Below, piece after piece: positions 35,342 through 44,314 of a stretch of 64,000 bases of DNA. The stretch is taken from assembly GCA_902571375.1 (NCBI GenBank), contig CACGBP010000001.1, forward strand, positions 112,501 through 176,500. Reading direction: 5' to 3'. Within the stretch, counting starts at the first letter, position 1. Every line of letters starts with the position of its first letter. Below the pieces are notes generated by a model. The model made no database searches. It saw only the letters and a program-made list of their open reading frames with translations, and was not told the origin of the DNA. The DNA comes from an uncultured Pelagibacteraceae bacterium (GTDB lineage Bacteria > Pseudomonadota > Alphaproteobacteria > Pelagibacterales > Pelagibacteraceae). The position numbers were made by a program, and so were the translations under genes.

Positions 35342-36375
35342 AAATTGCTGTTATAGGGTCAGGTTTTTATGGATGTGCCGTAGCAATAATTTTATCTAAA
35401 AAAAATCAGGTGGATCTCTATGAAAAAGAATCTAATATTTTTAATGGAGCTTCATCTTGCAACCAATTTAGATATCATTCTGGCTACCATTATCCAAGGT
35501 CCCAAAAAACTGTTAATGAGATTAAGAAATCTAAAAAAGATTTTATGTCATTCTTTACTAAAAATGTTTTCAAAAAAACAATTAATTATTATTCGGTAGC
35601 AAAAAAAAGCAAAGTCAACTTCAAAAAGTACTCAAAATTTTTAAAAAAAAATAGATTATATTTTAAAGAGAGTGATATATTAGATAAAGTTTCAACAATT
35701 GAAAAAACTGTAAGAGTTGATGAAAAAATTTTAAATTTTTTTCAAACACGGAAAAAATTACTGAATGAAATTAAAAGAAATAAGATTAATTTATATTTAA
35801 ATAAAGAATTCAAAAAAAATAATCTGAAGAATTACGATAAAGTTATAATTGCTACTTACTCAAATAATAATAATATTTTGTCTAGTTTAGGGATTAAGAA
35901 AATCTCAACTAATAAATACCAGCTCGTTGAAAAAATTTTGATAAAACTACCAAAAGAATATGAAAGAAAGAGCTATGTAGTAATTGATGGTAATTTTGTT
36001 TGTGTAGATCCATATTTAGGAACTACTTATCATTTATTAAGTGACGTAAAATTATCTAAATTAGAAACTTTAATATCAAAATATCCAAATTTTTATTCAT
36101 TTAAAAAAAGATACTTAAATAAAGGCATAATTAAAAATAAAAAGGTTTCACGATTTAAAGCGTTTATTTCAAATAGTTCTAAATATTTACCATTCTTGCA
36201 AAAAGCCAAATATATTGGATCAATGTTTGTTGTCCGTGCATTGAAAATTAATAAAGAAAATACCGACGAAAGAGTTACTTCGATTAATTATCATAATAAA
36301 AAAATTATAAGTGTGTTTTCAGGAAAATGGAACAACTGTATCTATTTGGCAAAAAATTTAAATTTGAAAAAATGA
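35338..36375 (+). CDS. FAD-dependent oxidoreductase (DAO-like)
   Basis: 345 residues. IAVIGSGFYGCAVAIIL (3-19) is the FAD dinucleotide fold, and VDLYEKES supplies the acidic end of strand 2. NQFRYHSGYHYPRS is a conserved-looking active-site segment. It is reminiscent of D-amino-acid-oxidase-type proteins in polysaccharide loci. The substrate is unknown; oxidation of a sugar or amino side chain is possible. It is coupled to a GT4 upstream and a Gfo/Idh enzyme downstream by 4-nt overlaps. Confidence 0.7.
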   Translation: MKIAVIGSGFYGCAVAIILSKKNQVDLYEKESNIFNGASSCNQFRYHSGYHYPRSQKTVNEIKKSKKDFMSFFTKNVFKKTINYYSVAKKSKVNFKKYSKFLKKNRLYFKESDILDKVSTIEKTVRVDEKILNFFQTRKKLLNEIKRNKINLYLNKEFKKNNLKNYDKVIIATYSNNNNILSSLGIKKISTNKYQLVEKILIKLPKEYERKSYVVIDGNFVCVDPYLGTTYHLLSDVKLSKLETLISKYPNFYSFKKRYLNKGIIKNKKVSRFKAFISNSSKYLPFLQKAKYIGSMFVVRALKINKENTDERVTSINYHNKKIISVFSGKWNNCIYLAKNLNLKK

Positions 36376-37103
36376 AAAAAAATGTAGGATTGATTGGTAA
36401 GGGAAAATGGGGTTCCCTTATCAAATCAAAATTATCAAAACTAGCACATTTAAAATTTATAATTGGTAAAAATAAAAATTTTGTAAATTTAATTAAAAAG
36501 AGTGATTTAGATTGGGTTTTTATTGCAACACCTAATTCTACACATTATCAAATTGTAAAAAAATGTTTGGAATTAAAGATCAACGTCTTTTGTGAAAAAC
36601 CTTTGTCATTAAGTTTAGATGAAGCAAAACGATTATTCAGAATTGCAAAAAAAAATAAAGTAAAATTATATGTTAGTGATATTTATTCATTTCAAAAAAG
36701 AAAAATTAAAAAAATTACATTGAATAATAAAATTAAAAGAACCAAGAACGTTTATGGTAAGGATAATGAATTTCTTTATCGATTTATGTATCATGATATT
36801 TCAATATTATATAACTACATATATGATAAAAAGTTGAAAAATTTTACTTTTATTCAAAATAAAAAAAAAAAAGTATCTTATTTAACAATTAGATTTAAAG
36901 ATAACACAAATTTTTTGTTTGAGTATCATTTAAAAAAAAGACTTAAAAAACATTATATAAATAATATAAATTTTATTTCGAAAGATGATGTTTTAAAAAA
37001 AATGCTTAACTCAGTCCTTTACAAAAAAATGGATATAAGGTTAAATAATAGAAAAGCATTATATATATTAAAATTCTTAAGTTTTTTAAAGAACAGAATA
37101 TAA
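36372..37103 (+). CDS. Gfo/Idh/MocA-family NAD(P) oxidoreductase, short form
   Basis: 243 residues from ATG 36372. That start gives an ATGA overlap with the previous stop and begins MKKNVGLIGKGKWG directly at the Rossmann strand; an in-frame ATG 45 nt upstream would add a non-homologous leader. FIATPNSTHY (50-59) and FCEKPLS (73-79, EKP at 75-77) are family motifs with the catalytic lysine. The C-terminal substrate domain is shorter than usual. It may oxidise or reduce a nucleotide-sugar. It contains an A12 run at 36861-36872. Confidence 0.75.
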   Translation: MKKNVGLIGKGKWGSLIKSKLSKLAHLKFIIGKNKNFVNLIKKSDLDWVFIATPNSTHYQIVKKCLELKINVFCEKPLSLSLDEAKRLFRIAKKNKVKLYVSDIYSFQKRKIKKITLNNKIKRTKNVYGKDNEFLYRFMYHDISILYNYIYDKKLKNFTFIQNKKKKVSYLTIRFKDNTNFLFEYHLKKRLKKHYINNINFISKDDVLKKMLNSVLYKKMDIRLNNRKALYILKFLSFLKNRI

Positions 37104-37104
37104 T

Positions 37105-37800
37105 ATGACAGAAATATATTGTGATATTGCTGATATCAAAGATATTAAAAAATTTGTAAAAAAAAAAATAGTTAAGGGCTTTACAACAAACCCAAGCTTG
37201 ATGAGAAAAGCCGGAGCTAAGGACTATAAAAATTATTCAAAAAAAATATTAAAGATTTGTAAAGAAAAATCTGTATCTTTAGAAGTTTTTGCTGATGATT
37301 ATTTAAACATGAAACTTCAAGCCTTTAAAATAACGAATTGGGGAAAAAATGTTTATGTGAAAGTTCCAGTTATAAATTCAAAAGGTATTTTCATGGGAAA
37401 ATTAATAAAAGAACTTAATGATAAAGGTGTTAAAATAAATATCACAGCTGTGTACAGTTATAAACAAGTTAAAAAAATTTTAAAAAAAATTAATAAAAAA
37501 ACAAAAGTAATAATATCAATATTTGCTGGTAGAGCAGGTGATGCTGGTAAAGATCCAATTCCAGAATTTAAAAAAAGTCTTTTGATCACAAAAAAATATA
37601 AAAATGTAAAAATTCTTTGGGCAAGTGTAAGAGAACCATATAATTTTTTAGAGGCAAAAAAGATTGGATGTCATATCATAACGGTTCCACCTTTGATAAT
37701 TAATAAAATTGAAAAATTTGGCAAAAGTCTCAACCAGCTTAGTCTTGAGACAGTTAAAGGCTTTTTAATCGATAGTAAAAAATCTAATTTTAAGATTTAA
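37105..37800 (+). CDS. Transaldolase-like / fructose-6-phosphate aldolase-like protein
   Basis: 231 residues, TIM barrel. MTEIYCDIADIKDIKKF opens the fold, FTTNPSLMRKAGAKDY (26-41) is a transaldolase motif, the Schiff-base lysine is K86 in VYVKVPV, and SIFAGRAGDAGKDP and LWASVREPYN complete the set. This is the small MipB/TalC type. Presence in a surface-glycan block suggests making or rearranging a sugar precursor, not general pentose phosphate flow. It starts 1 nt after the Gfo/Idh gene. Confidence 0.8.
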   Translation: MTEIYCDIADIKDIKKFVKKKIVKGFTTNPSLMRKAGAKDYKNYSKKILKICKEKSVSLEVFADDYLNMKLQAFKITNWGKNVYVKVPVINSKGIFMGKLIKELNDKGVKINITAVYSYKQVKKILKKINKKTKVIISIFAGRAGDAGKDPIPEFKKSLLITKKYKNVKILWASVREPYNFLEAKKIGCHIITVPPLIINKIEKFGKSLNQLSLETVKGFLIDSKKSNFKI

Positions 37801-37805
37801 TTTTT

Positions 37806-38471
37806 TTACTTTAAAATATGAACATTGTAAAAAAGATTTAGGTCAAACGATTTTATCTTAAATGGAAGGTAAGATTCATTAATAGAACCTTTAAAATTAT
37901 ATTTAATTATAGAGTGTAAACCAAATATTGAATTAACATGCTCTGTTGCATTCATATAATCGAATTGATCTGCTGTAATATTGTATTTTTTTTTAATTGA
38001 AAATATCTTAAGGTAAAGCCTTCCCAATCTAAATAAAACACCTGGATCTGTAGGTAATGAAATTGATAGAACTCCACCTTTTTTTAGTTTGCTCATCATC
38101 TCAAATAAAAATTTTTCTGGATTTATAATATGTTCCAAACATTGAGAAATTATAATTCTATCAAAATATTCGTTATCATATGGAATGTTTTTTCCATCAT
38201 AATTTTTGGCTTTTACTTTTGGATTATCATAGCTATCTGGATTTATATCATTTGATGTTTCAATGATGTGATATTCTTCATAAGTATGTTTGATATACTT
38301 GTAATGTGGTTCCGTGCCTGCACCAATTTCTAATACTTTTGAAATATTATTAGGAAATTTAAAGTTTTCTAGTTGTATATGACATTTTTTCATAAAAAAA
38401 CCCATCAAACCTGTGTAAGCATGATTACTATATTTTAAGCTTAAATCTTTGAAAATTTTTTTTTTAAACAT
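37806..38471 (-). CDS. Class I SAM-dependent methyltransferase
   Basis: 221 residues. SAM motif I is VLEIGAGTEPHYKYI (46-60), and FDRIIISQCLEHIINPEKF and LKKGGVLSISLPTD are the later methyltransferase strands (UbiE/COQ5 type). Its substrate is unknown. It stands alone on the minus strand, convergent with the transaldolase-like gene (5-nt gap) and divergent from the DUF6311-like gene (62-nt gap). Housing in the surface block suggests methylation of a glycan or lipid. Confidence 0.78.
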   Translation of the reverse strand: MFKKKIFKDLSLKYSNHAYTGLMGFFMKKCHIQLENFKFPNNISKVLEIGAGTEPHYKYIKHTYEEYHIIETSNDINPDSYDNPKVKAKNYDGKNIPYDNEYFDRIIISQCLEHIINPEKFLFEMMSKLKKGGVLSISLPTDPGVLFRLGRLYLKIFSIKKKYNITADQFDYMNATEHVNSIFGLHSIIKYNFKGSINESYLPFKIKSFDLNLFYNVHILK

Positions 38472-38533
38472 AGAATGATAATTATATCATATTTAAATTT
38501 AAAAATAACTTATTACATTTGAAAAAATTCTAA

Positions 38534-40630
38534 ATGACGAATATTAAATTTAAAATTATCTTCTTCATATTTGTTATATCTTTAAGTTTTTTTTTCTTAT
38601 TTTTAGGATTCAATTTTTCAAATCCTACTAATACAGATTGGTTGAGAACACAGGATTTAATAAGTTATCAAGATGCATGGAATTTCTATAAAAATGATGA
38701 TTGGAGATTTCCTATTGGTAGAATTCCAAATTATGGAATTGAAATAGGAAACTCAATAGTTTACGCAGATATTATTCCAATATTTGCGATAATTTTTAAA
38801 TCTTTAAAAAATTTTTTCTTTTTTAATTTTCAGTATTATTCAATTTGGATATTTCTCTCTATTTTTTTACAATGCTATATTGCATTTTTAATAATATTTA
38901 AATTCACCAAAAGTTATAATTACTCAATTCTAGGTTCAATATTTTTTATTATATCACCAGTTTTTATAAGTCGTCTTGGCATGCATATTGCATTAGCAAG
39001 TCACTGGTTAATTCTTTTTGCATTTTACATAGAAACAATAAATAAAAAAAAAGATCTGCTTAGAAATTTTAATATTTTATTATCTTTATCAATTCATTTT
39101 AGCTTAACAATAATAGTAGCAATAATTCATTATATTTTTAAATTTAATCAATTATTCAATAAAAAAGAAAGATTAAAATTTTTTTTTGATAGTTCAATAT
39201 TATTAATTTTTTCTTTTCTCATTATGTATATTTTGGGTTATTTTGAAATTCCTCCATATGATGGATTAGGTGGTGGATATGGATATTTTGCATTTAATTT
39301 GAATAGTTTTTTTAATCCTTTAAATACAATTAATGAGTTAAATAATTCTTGGTCTATATTAATTCCTGCTCTAGAGTTTCCTAGGGGTCATTATGAGGGA
39401 TTTGCATATTTAGGTTTATCCGGAATTATATTTTTTTTATTATTCTTATTATCTTTTTTTGTTAGGAAAAGTGGTTTTATCTTTAATAAAAAAAAAATAG
39501 TTTTTATCTCTTTAGTTTTTTTAGCTTCAGCAACAACACATCAAATTTATTTTTCAGAAAATTTACTTGTATCAATTCCACTTAATAATTATCTTTATGG
39601 ATTATTAGGAATTATTAGAGCAAGTGGCAGAATGATTTGGCCACTATATTATTTAATTTTTTTTATAGGAATAATCTTTATATTTAATAATTTTACTAAA
39701 ACAAAAAGTATGATTATTCTGACTGTTTTGTTTTTAATTCAAATTGTTGATTTAAGTCCAGGTTTTTCAAATTTTTATAATGGAAAAATTTATCAATACA
39801 ACCATAAACTAAAAGATGAAATTTGGTCTATATTACCTAACCATTATGAAAATGTGAAAGTTTTAGAAAGAAAAAATAATTCAGATTTATATAAGATGAT
39901 GCCAGATTATCTAGGTAGGAATAATTTTAAGAAAACAGATATATTTAATGCTGCAAGATTAGATAGACAAAAACTAAAAGAAGGTTCATATTTTACCACT
40001 AAAGAGTTTAGTGAGGGATATATAGATGAGAAATCTTTTTATCTAACCATTTACAATCAGCAAGTAATTATAATGAAAAAAATATTTGAAAATAAAAAAA
40101 ATTATCATTTTTATAATAGAGACGGTATTTGGATTTTAACAAATAAAGAATTATTAAAAAAAAATGAAGAGGAATTAAAAAAATTTAGAGAACTTAAACC
40201 ACAACTTCTCGAATTTAACAAAAAAGTAAAAATAAATTTTGATTTAAATAGTGGATATCAGGGTTTGGGTTGGGTTACTTTAGCAACTGATGGAATTCAA
40301 AGTGTAGGATATTTATCTTCAATTATTTTTTCGATAGATAAAAAAAAATGTAATAATATAAATAATCTTAATATATATTTTAGCTTAAATGAAAAACTTC
40401 ATGTAAAAGAAAAGTTTGAAATAAAGGTTTTTGTAAACAAAAATTTTTATGATAAAATTGATTTGAAAAAAATTAATAACAAATATTTTCCTATAAATAT
40501 TGATTGTAAAGAGAATAACTATCTCATTGAATTTCATACATTAAATCCTGTTTCATTGAGAGAAACAAAAAAAAATCTAAATGCAGAGAAACTTGGATTT
40601 GGAATAAATCATATTCAACTTAAAAATTAA
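38534..40630 (+). CDS. DUF6311-like large membrane protein, probable GT-C
   Basis: 698 residues. The N-terminal two thirds contain about twelve helices, with the loop DWRFPIGRIPNYGIEIGNSI followed by VYADIIPIFAIIF, a pattern I associate with DUF6311. An RASGRMIWPLYYL segment and then a soluble C-terminal domain of about 270 residues follow. Proteins of this shape in polysaccharide loci are thought to be GT-C glycosyltransferases acting on the outer face of the membrane. The VTT gene follows 1 nt later. Confidence 0.65.
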   Translation: MTNIKFKIIFFIFVISLSFFFLFLGFNFSNPTNTDWLRTQDLISYQDAWNFYKNDDWRFPIGRIPNYGIEIGNSIVYADIIPIFAIIFKSLKNFFFFNFQYYSIWIFLSIFLQCYIAFLIIFKFTKSYNYSILGSIFFIISPVFISRLGMHIALASHWLILFAFYIETINKKKDLLRNFNILLSLSIHFSLTIIVAIIHYIFKFNQLFNKKERLKFFFDSSILLIFSFLIMYILGYFEIPPYDGLGGGYGYFAFNLNSFFNPLNTINELNNSWSILIPALEFPRGHYEGFAYLGLSGIIFFLLFLLSFFVRKSGFIFNKKKIVFISLVFLASATTHQIYFSENLLVSIPLNNYLYGLLGIIRASGRMIWPLYYLIFFIGIIFIFNNFTKTKSMIILTVLFLIQIVDLSPGFSNFYNGKIYQYNHKLKDEIWSILPNHYENVKVLERKNNSDLYKMMPDYLGRNNFKKTDIFNAARLDRQKLKEGSYFTTKEFSEGYIDEKSFYLTIYNQQVIIMKKIFENKKNYHFYNRDGIWILTNKELLKKNEEELKKFRELKPQLLEFNKKVKINFDLNSGYQGLGWVTLATDGIQSVGYLSSIIFSIDKKKCNNINNLNIYFSLNEKLHVKEKFEIKVFVNKNFYDKIDLKKINNKYFPINIDCKENNYLIEFHTLNPVSLRETKKNLNAEKLGFGINHIQLKN

Positions 40631-40631
40631 A

Positions 40632-41288
40632 ATGAAAAAAAAGATTATTTTTTTTACAATTTTTGTTATCCTATTATTGGTAATATATGAGTTTATATTT
40701 AGTAAGAATTTTATTTTAAAAAGTTTATTCGAGTATTTGATTCTTAATAAAAATGAATATTTTTTAATCATAATTGTTAATTTTTTATATTTTTTAACAC
40801 CTTTGCCAGTTACTCCGATAATCCTGTTTAATGGTTTTTTTTATGGTTATTTGGGTTTTTTTATAATTTACCCAATTATAATATTAGACTCTCTATTAAT
40901 TTTTTTTTCATCAAAGAAATTAGTAAAATCAAAATTATATAAATTTTTTTTTAAAAAAGATATTTATAAGGATTATAGATTTGTTAAAATAAATAAATTA
41001 TCATCAAGCTATTACATCTTTATATTAAGCAGATATATCCTTCCTTACTTTATACATAATTTAATTTATGGAATTTTAAATATTTCTTGGAAAAAATTTT
41101 TATACTTAATCGTATTATCCGAAATACCGTTGACTTATGCTTTTATAATGCTAGGTAATTCACTAAGTAATTTTATGTACCAAGAAATAAATATTATTGA
41201 AATTTTTTATTCACAAAATTTCTTATTACCTCTAGCTATAATATTGATTTTTATGATTGTTATAAAAATTTTTAAAAAGAATTTTTAA
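40632..41288 (+). CDS. VTT-domain (DedA/TVP38-like) membrane protein
   Basis: 218 residues with about five helices. LTPLPVTPIILFNGFFYGYLGFFI is the re-entrant-loop region of VTT (SNARE-associated Golgi/DedA) proteins, and SRYILPYFIHNLIYGIL the second conserved loop. Members scramble or recycle lipids, including undecaprenyl phosphate and phospholipids. Downstream of a GT-C-like protein it may help carrier-lipid recycling. It sits 1 nt from its two neighbours, so operon membership is clear. Confidence 0.7.
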   Translation: MKKKIIFFTIFVILLLVIYEFIFSKNFILKSLFEYLILNKNEYFLIIIVNFLYFLTPLPVTPIILFNGFFYGYLGFFIIYPIIILDSLLIFFSSKKLVKSKLYKFFFKKDIYKDYRFVKINKLSSSYYIFILSRYILPYFIHNLIYGILNISWKKFLYLIVLSEIPLTYAFIMLGNSLSNFMYQEINIIEIFYSQNFLLPLAIILIFMIVIKIFKKNF

Positions 41289-41289
41289 G

Positions 41290-43206
41290 ATGTGTGGAAT
41301 TTTTGGCATAGTTTCTAATTCAAATATTAATTTAGATAAAATTAATTTTGATATAAAAAGTTTTGTTAAGTATAGTGAAGCAAGAGGCTCAGATACATTT
41401 GGCGTTTCTTTGAAAGTTGAGGGTTTAAATTACGTTTTCAAAGAAAACGAAAAACCATCAGATGTTTTAAAAAAAGATGAATATAAAAATTTTTTTCGTA
41501 ATAATTTAGCTGACAAAGAAATTGAAAAAATAATTTTGATTGGTCAAACAAGACTAGTTACTAATGGATCAAAGTTCTCATATAAAAATAATCAACCATT
41601 GTTAACAAATAATATTATCGGAATACATAATGGGATATTTACAAACTTAGATGACAAAAATGAGACAAGAACAAAAAATTATGAGTCTTATAATGTTAAA
41701 AGTGACTCTCTGATTTTCTTCGAAGAATTATCTGAAATAGCAAATAAAGAAAATTTTTTAAAAGAATATGAAGAATATTTAAAAAGTATTAAGGGAAATT
41801 ATTCTATTGCTTTTAAGTTAAGAGATGAAAATAAGATATTTTTATCATCAAATTGTGGAAGTTTATATTATTATCATGATCATGATTTTTTTTGTTTTGC
41901 GTCGGAAAAAAAAATTTTAATTAACTATTTAAAAGTTTCAAATTTAAAAAATAATAAAAAGATTAATCATAGGTTCTTAAAACAATGTTTGAATGAAACT
42001 ATAATTTTTAATCACGAAAATAATAATATAGAAAATTTAAGTGATAAAAATAAAAAAATTAATTTAAATAAAAAGTTAAATATTGTAAATAATTTCGATT
42101 ACAGAATAAATCGTATAATTAGGCTTAAAAGATGTTCCAAATGTATTCTACCTGAAACATATCCTTTTATAAAATTTGATGAAAAAAATGTTTGCAATTA
42201 TTGTGCAAATTATGAGAAACAAATATTTTATGGTGAAAAAAAACTCAATGAGTATTTAGACAAGTATAGATCTAAAAATAATAATTCTGACTGCATTGTT
42301 GGACTAAGCGGGGGTAGAGACAGTTGTTATGGATTACATTTATTAAAAACTAAATATGGGATGAACCCTATCGCTTATACTTATGACTGGGGTTTAACTA
42401 CTGATATTTCCAGAATAAACGCAGCAAAAATATGTGGTTCTCTTGGTGTAGAACATATTATTAGAGCAGCTAACATTGAAAAGAAAAGAAAATTTGTACA
42501 TAAAAACTTGTTTGCATGGTTAAATAGACCTCATCTAGGAATGTTACCGATAATACAAGTTGGAGATAAAGGTTTCTATGACTATGGGAGAAAATTATCT
42601 AAAGAATTAGATATAAAACTTGTTGTTCATTGTACCGGTTATCAATTAGAGCAAAGAGAATTTTTTCTGGGCTTTGCTGGTATAAATCAAAAACTTAAAA
42701 ACAATCAAAGAATGTATTCATATAGTTTTTTAAATAAATTTAAAATGCTTTATTGGTACTCATTACAGTTTATTTTAAACCCTGCTTATATTAATTCTGC
42801 AATGTTAGATAATTTTGATGGATTTTTAGCTAGCTTTATAAGAAAAGATGATTTTTTACATTTATATAATTATGAACCATGGGATGAAAAAAAAATGATT
42901 AGTGTCTTGAATGAAAAGTATAATTGGCTGGATGATATTTCTTATGGCAAAAATCAATGGAGAATGGGAGATGGACAAACTGCATTTAATAATTACGTTT
43001 ATTATACAATAGCTGGTTTTTCTGAGTATGATAATTTTAGATCAAATCAAATTAGGGAAGGTTTAATTTCAAGAGATCAGGCAATTAAGCTCTGCAAAGA
43101 AGATAATGAGATTAAATATGATACCTTAAAGAATTTTAGCGAGATTATAGGTTTTAATTTAGATAATGTTTTATCTAAAATATCTACTTTACCAAAACTT
43201 TATTAA
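41290..43206 (+). CDS. Fused class-II glutamine amidotransferase and N-acetyl-sugar amidotransferase
   Basis: 638 residues with two enzymes in one chain. Residues 1-230: an Ntn-hydrolase glutaminase with nucleophile C2 (MCGIFGIV), GQTRLVTNGS (85-94) and GIHNGIFTN (111-119). Residues 280-638: a WbpG/PseA-type N-acetyl-sugar amidotransferase with a four-cysteine knuckle (C282, C285, C302, C305) and a PP-loop SGGRDS (340-345), then YTYDWGLTT. The PP-loop half adenylates an N-acetyl group on a sugar and transfers ammonia to make an amidine. Usually ammonia comes from a separate HisH-type protein; here the glutaminase is fused in. A product amidine on a nonulosonate or aminosugar would fit the island. 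Its stop overlaps the convergent GT2 gene by 4 nt. Confidence 0.85.
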   Translation: MCGIFGIVSNSNINLDKINFDIKSFVKYSEARGSDTFGVSLKVEGLNYVFKENEKPSDVLKKDEYKNFFRNNLADKEIEKIILIGQTRLVTNGSKFSYKNNQPLLTNNIIGIHNGIFTNLDDKNETRTKNYESYNVKSDSLIFFEELSEIANKENFLKEYEEYLKSIKGNYSIAFKLRDENKIFLSSNCGSLYYYHDHDFFCFASEKKILINYLKVSNLKNNKKINHRFLKQCLNETIIFNHENNNIENLSDKNKKINLNKKLNIVNNFDYRINRIIRLKRCSKCILPETYPFIKFDEKNVCNYCANYEKQIFYGEKKLNEYLDKYRSKNNNSDCIVGLSGGRDSCYGLHLLKTKYGMNPIAYTYDWGLTTDISRINAAKICGSLGVEHIIRAANIEKKRKFVHKNLFAWLNRPHLGMLPIIQVGDKGFYDYGRKLSKELDIKLVVHCTGYQLEQREFFLGFAGINQKLKNNQRMYSYSFLNKFKMLYWYSLQFILNPAYINSAMLDNFDGFLASFIRKDDFLHLYNYEPWDEKKMISVLNEKYNWLDDISYGKNQWRMGDGQTAFNNYVYYTIAGFSEYDNFRSNQIREGLISRDQAIKLCKEDNEIKYDTLKNFSEIIGFNLDNVLSKISTLPKLY

Positions 43207-43925
43207 AATTTTAAAATAATTTTTGACAATTCTAGTAAATATCTAAAATTGTTAAAATCAAATATCCTAATAGTCGAAACTTTTGGGATCTTATAATTAA
43301 TTGGTATTGAGTAAAATTTTACATTTTTTTTGCTATAATATGACATTATTTCTGCGTCTAAAAAAAATTTGTTTGATATAAATTTTTGTTTTTTAAATTT
43401 TTTATCAACTTTAAATCCCTTAAGGCCCGATTGAGTATCTCCTTTGAAATTTTTTATCAATAATTTTGAAATTATATAATTTACAAGCTTGCTTATCATA
43501 AATCTTAAAATCTGGTAAAAATTAAGTTTAGATTTATCAAGTTTACTTTTTATTGACCTTCTATCAATGAATACAAATTCTTTTCCTTGGGCAAGTTTAT
43601 CAATCAATTTATCAAGGTATTGAAAATAAGGTAGATCGCAGTCAAGAAATATGAGAATGTCGTTTTTGCTTTTTTGAATTCCTTTTTTTAAAGCTGCTGA
43701 TTTGCCTAAATTTTGATTGTAGGAAATCAATGAAATGTTTTTATTTCGAAGTTTTATATTTCTTAATTTACTTAATGAATTATCGGTACTTCCATCATTG
43801 ATATAGATAATTTCAAACTTAATTTTTTTTTTTTGAACTTTGTTTATTAATTTTTTATTATTTTTTTCTATTATTTTTTCGCAGTTGTAACATGGAACAA
43901 GAATACTGAAATTTCTCATAAGCAA
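43203..43925 (-). CDS. Glycosyltransferase family 2 (DPM1-like)
   Basis: 240 residues. SILVPCYNCEKII (7-19), NDGSTDNS (43-50), NQNLGKSAALKKGI (70-83) and the DxD at LDCDLPY (94-100) are clear GT2 motifs of the dolichyl-phosphate-mannose-synthase type. SGLKGFKVDKKF is a further DPM1-like element. It probably makes a polyprenyl-phosphate sugar donor for the GT-C-like proteins. It is the last surface gene before the initiator tRNA. It contains an A12 run on its coding strand. Confidence 0.8.
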   Translation of the reverse strand: MLMRNFSILVPCYNCEKIIEKNNKKLINKVQKKKIKFEIIYINDGSTDNSLSKLRNIKLRNKNISLISYNQNLGKSAALKKGIQKSKNDILIFLDCDLPYFQYLDKLIDKLAQGKEFVFIDRRSIKSKLDKSKLNFYQILRFMISKLVNYIISKLLIKNFKGDTQSGLKGFKVDKKFKKQKFISNKFFLDAEIMSYYSKKNVKFYSIPINYKIPKVSTIRIFDFNNFRYLLELSKIILKF

Positions 43926-43962
43926 TTATCAGATTACTATGAAATTTTATAATTAGCAAAAT

Positions 43963-44039
<77 letters not shown>

Positions 44040-44045
44040 TTATGT

Positions 44046-44246
44046 TTAAATTCTATTTTTAAGCTTGTTGAGCTTCTTAACTCTTTTAATATTTTCTTGA
44101 AGAATTCTTTTCTTTTTTTCTGAAGGCTTTTCGTATGTATTTTTTAACTTAATTATTCTAAAAAAACCGTCTCTCTGAAGTTTTCTTTTTAAAACTCTTA
44201 GAGCCTGCTCAACATTGTTATCTTTCACTTCTATTTTAATAACCAC
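44046..44246 (-). CDS. rpsU: 30S ribosomal protein S21, unusual start
   Basis: 66 residues if the GTG at 44246 is used. The body (VKDNNVEQALRVLKRKLQRD, YEKPSEKKKRI) is clear S21. A perfect AGGAGG (44251-44246) overlaps that GTG, too close to serve it. An ATT at 44240 lies 5 nt after AGGAGG and would give the usual S21 N-terminal length, so a rare ATT start (64 residues) is plausible. S21 helps 30S translation initiation. It is followed after 6 nt by the initiator tRNA. Confidence 0.9.
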   Translation of the reverse strand: MVIKIEVKDNNVEQALRVLKRKLQRDGFFRIIKLKNTYEKPSEKKKRILQENIKRVKKLNKLKNRI

Positions 44247-44251
44247 CTCCT
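44246..44251 (-). promoter_or_regulatory. Strong Shine-Dalgarno of rpsU
   Basis: AGGAGG, extended to AGGAGGTG, matches the 16S tail over eight bases. Most genes in this window have no such site. It places initiation at ATT 44240 instead of the GTG that overlaps it. Confidence 0.7.
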
Positions 44252-44314
44252 AAAAAATGATTAACTAGCATTTTTATATTTTTCTGTCTATTATTTTTAT
44301 TCATATTTTTAATT

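Larger units (their letters stand above)
34202..43925. other. Surface-polysaccharide variable island, right block
   Basis: Ten genes of sugar chemistry, transfer and carrier handling lie between pntB and the initiator tRNA. They resemble the left block in content and strand switching, so the conserved 5S-rpmJ-cox-pnt block appears to sit inside a larger variable region. Confidence 0.6.
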
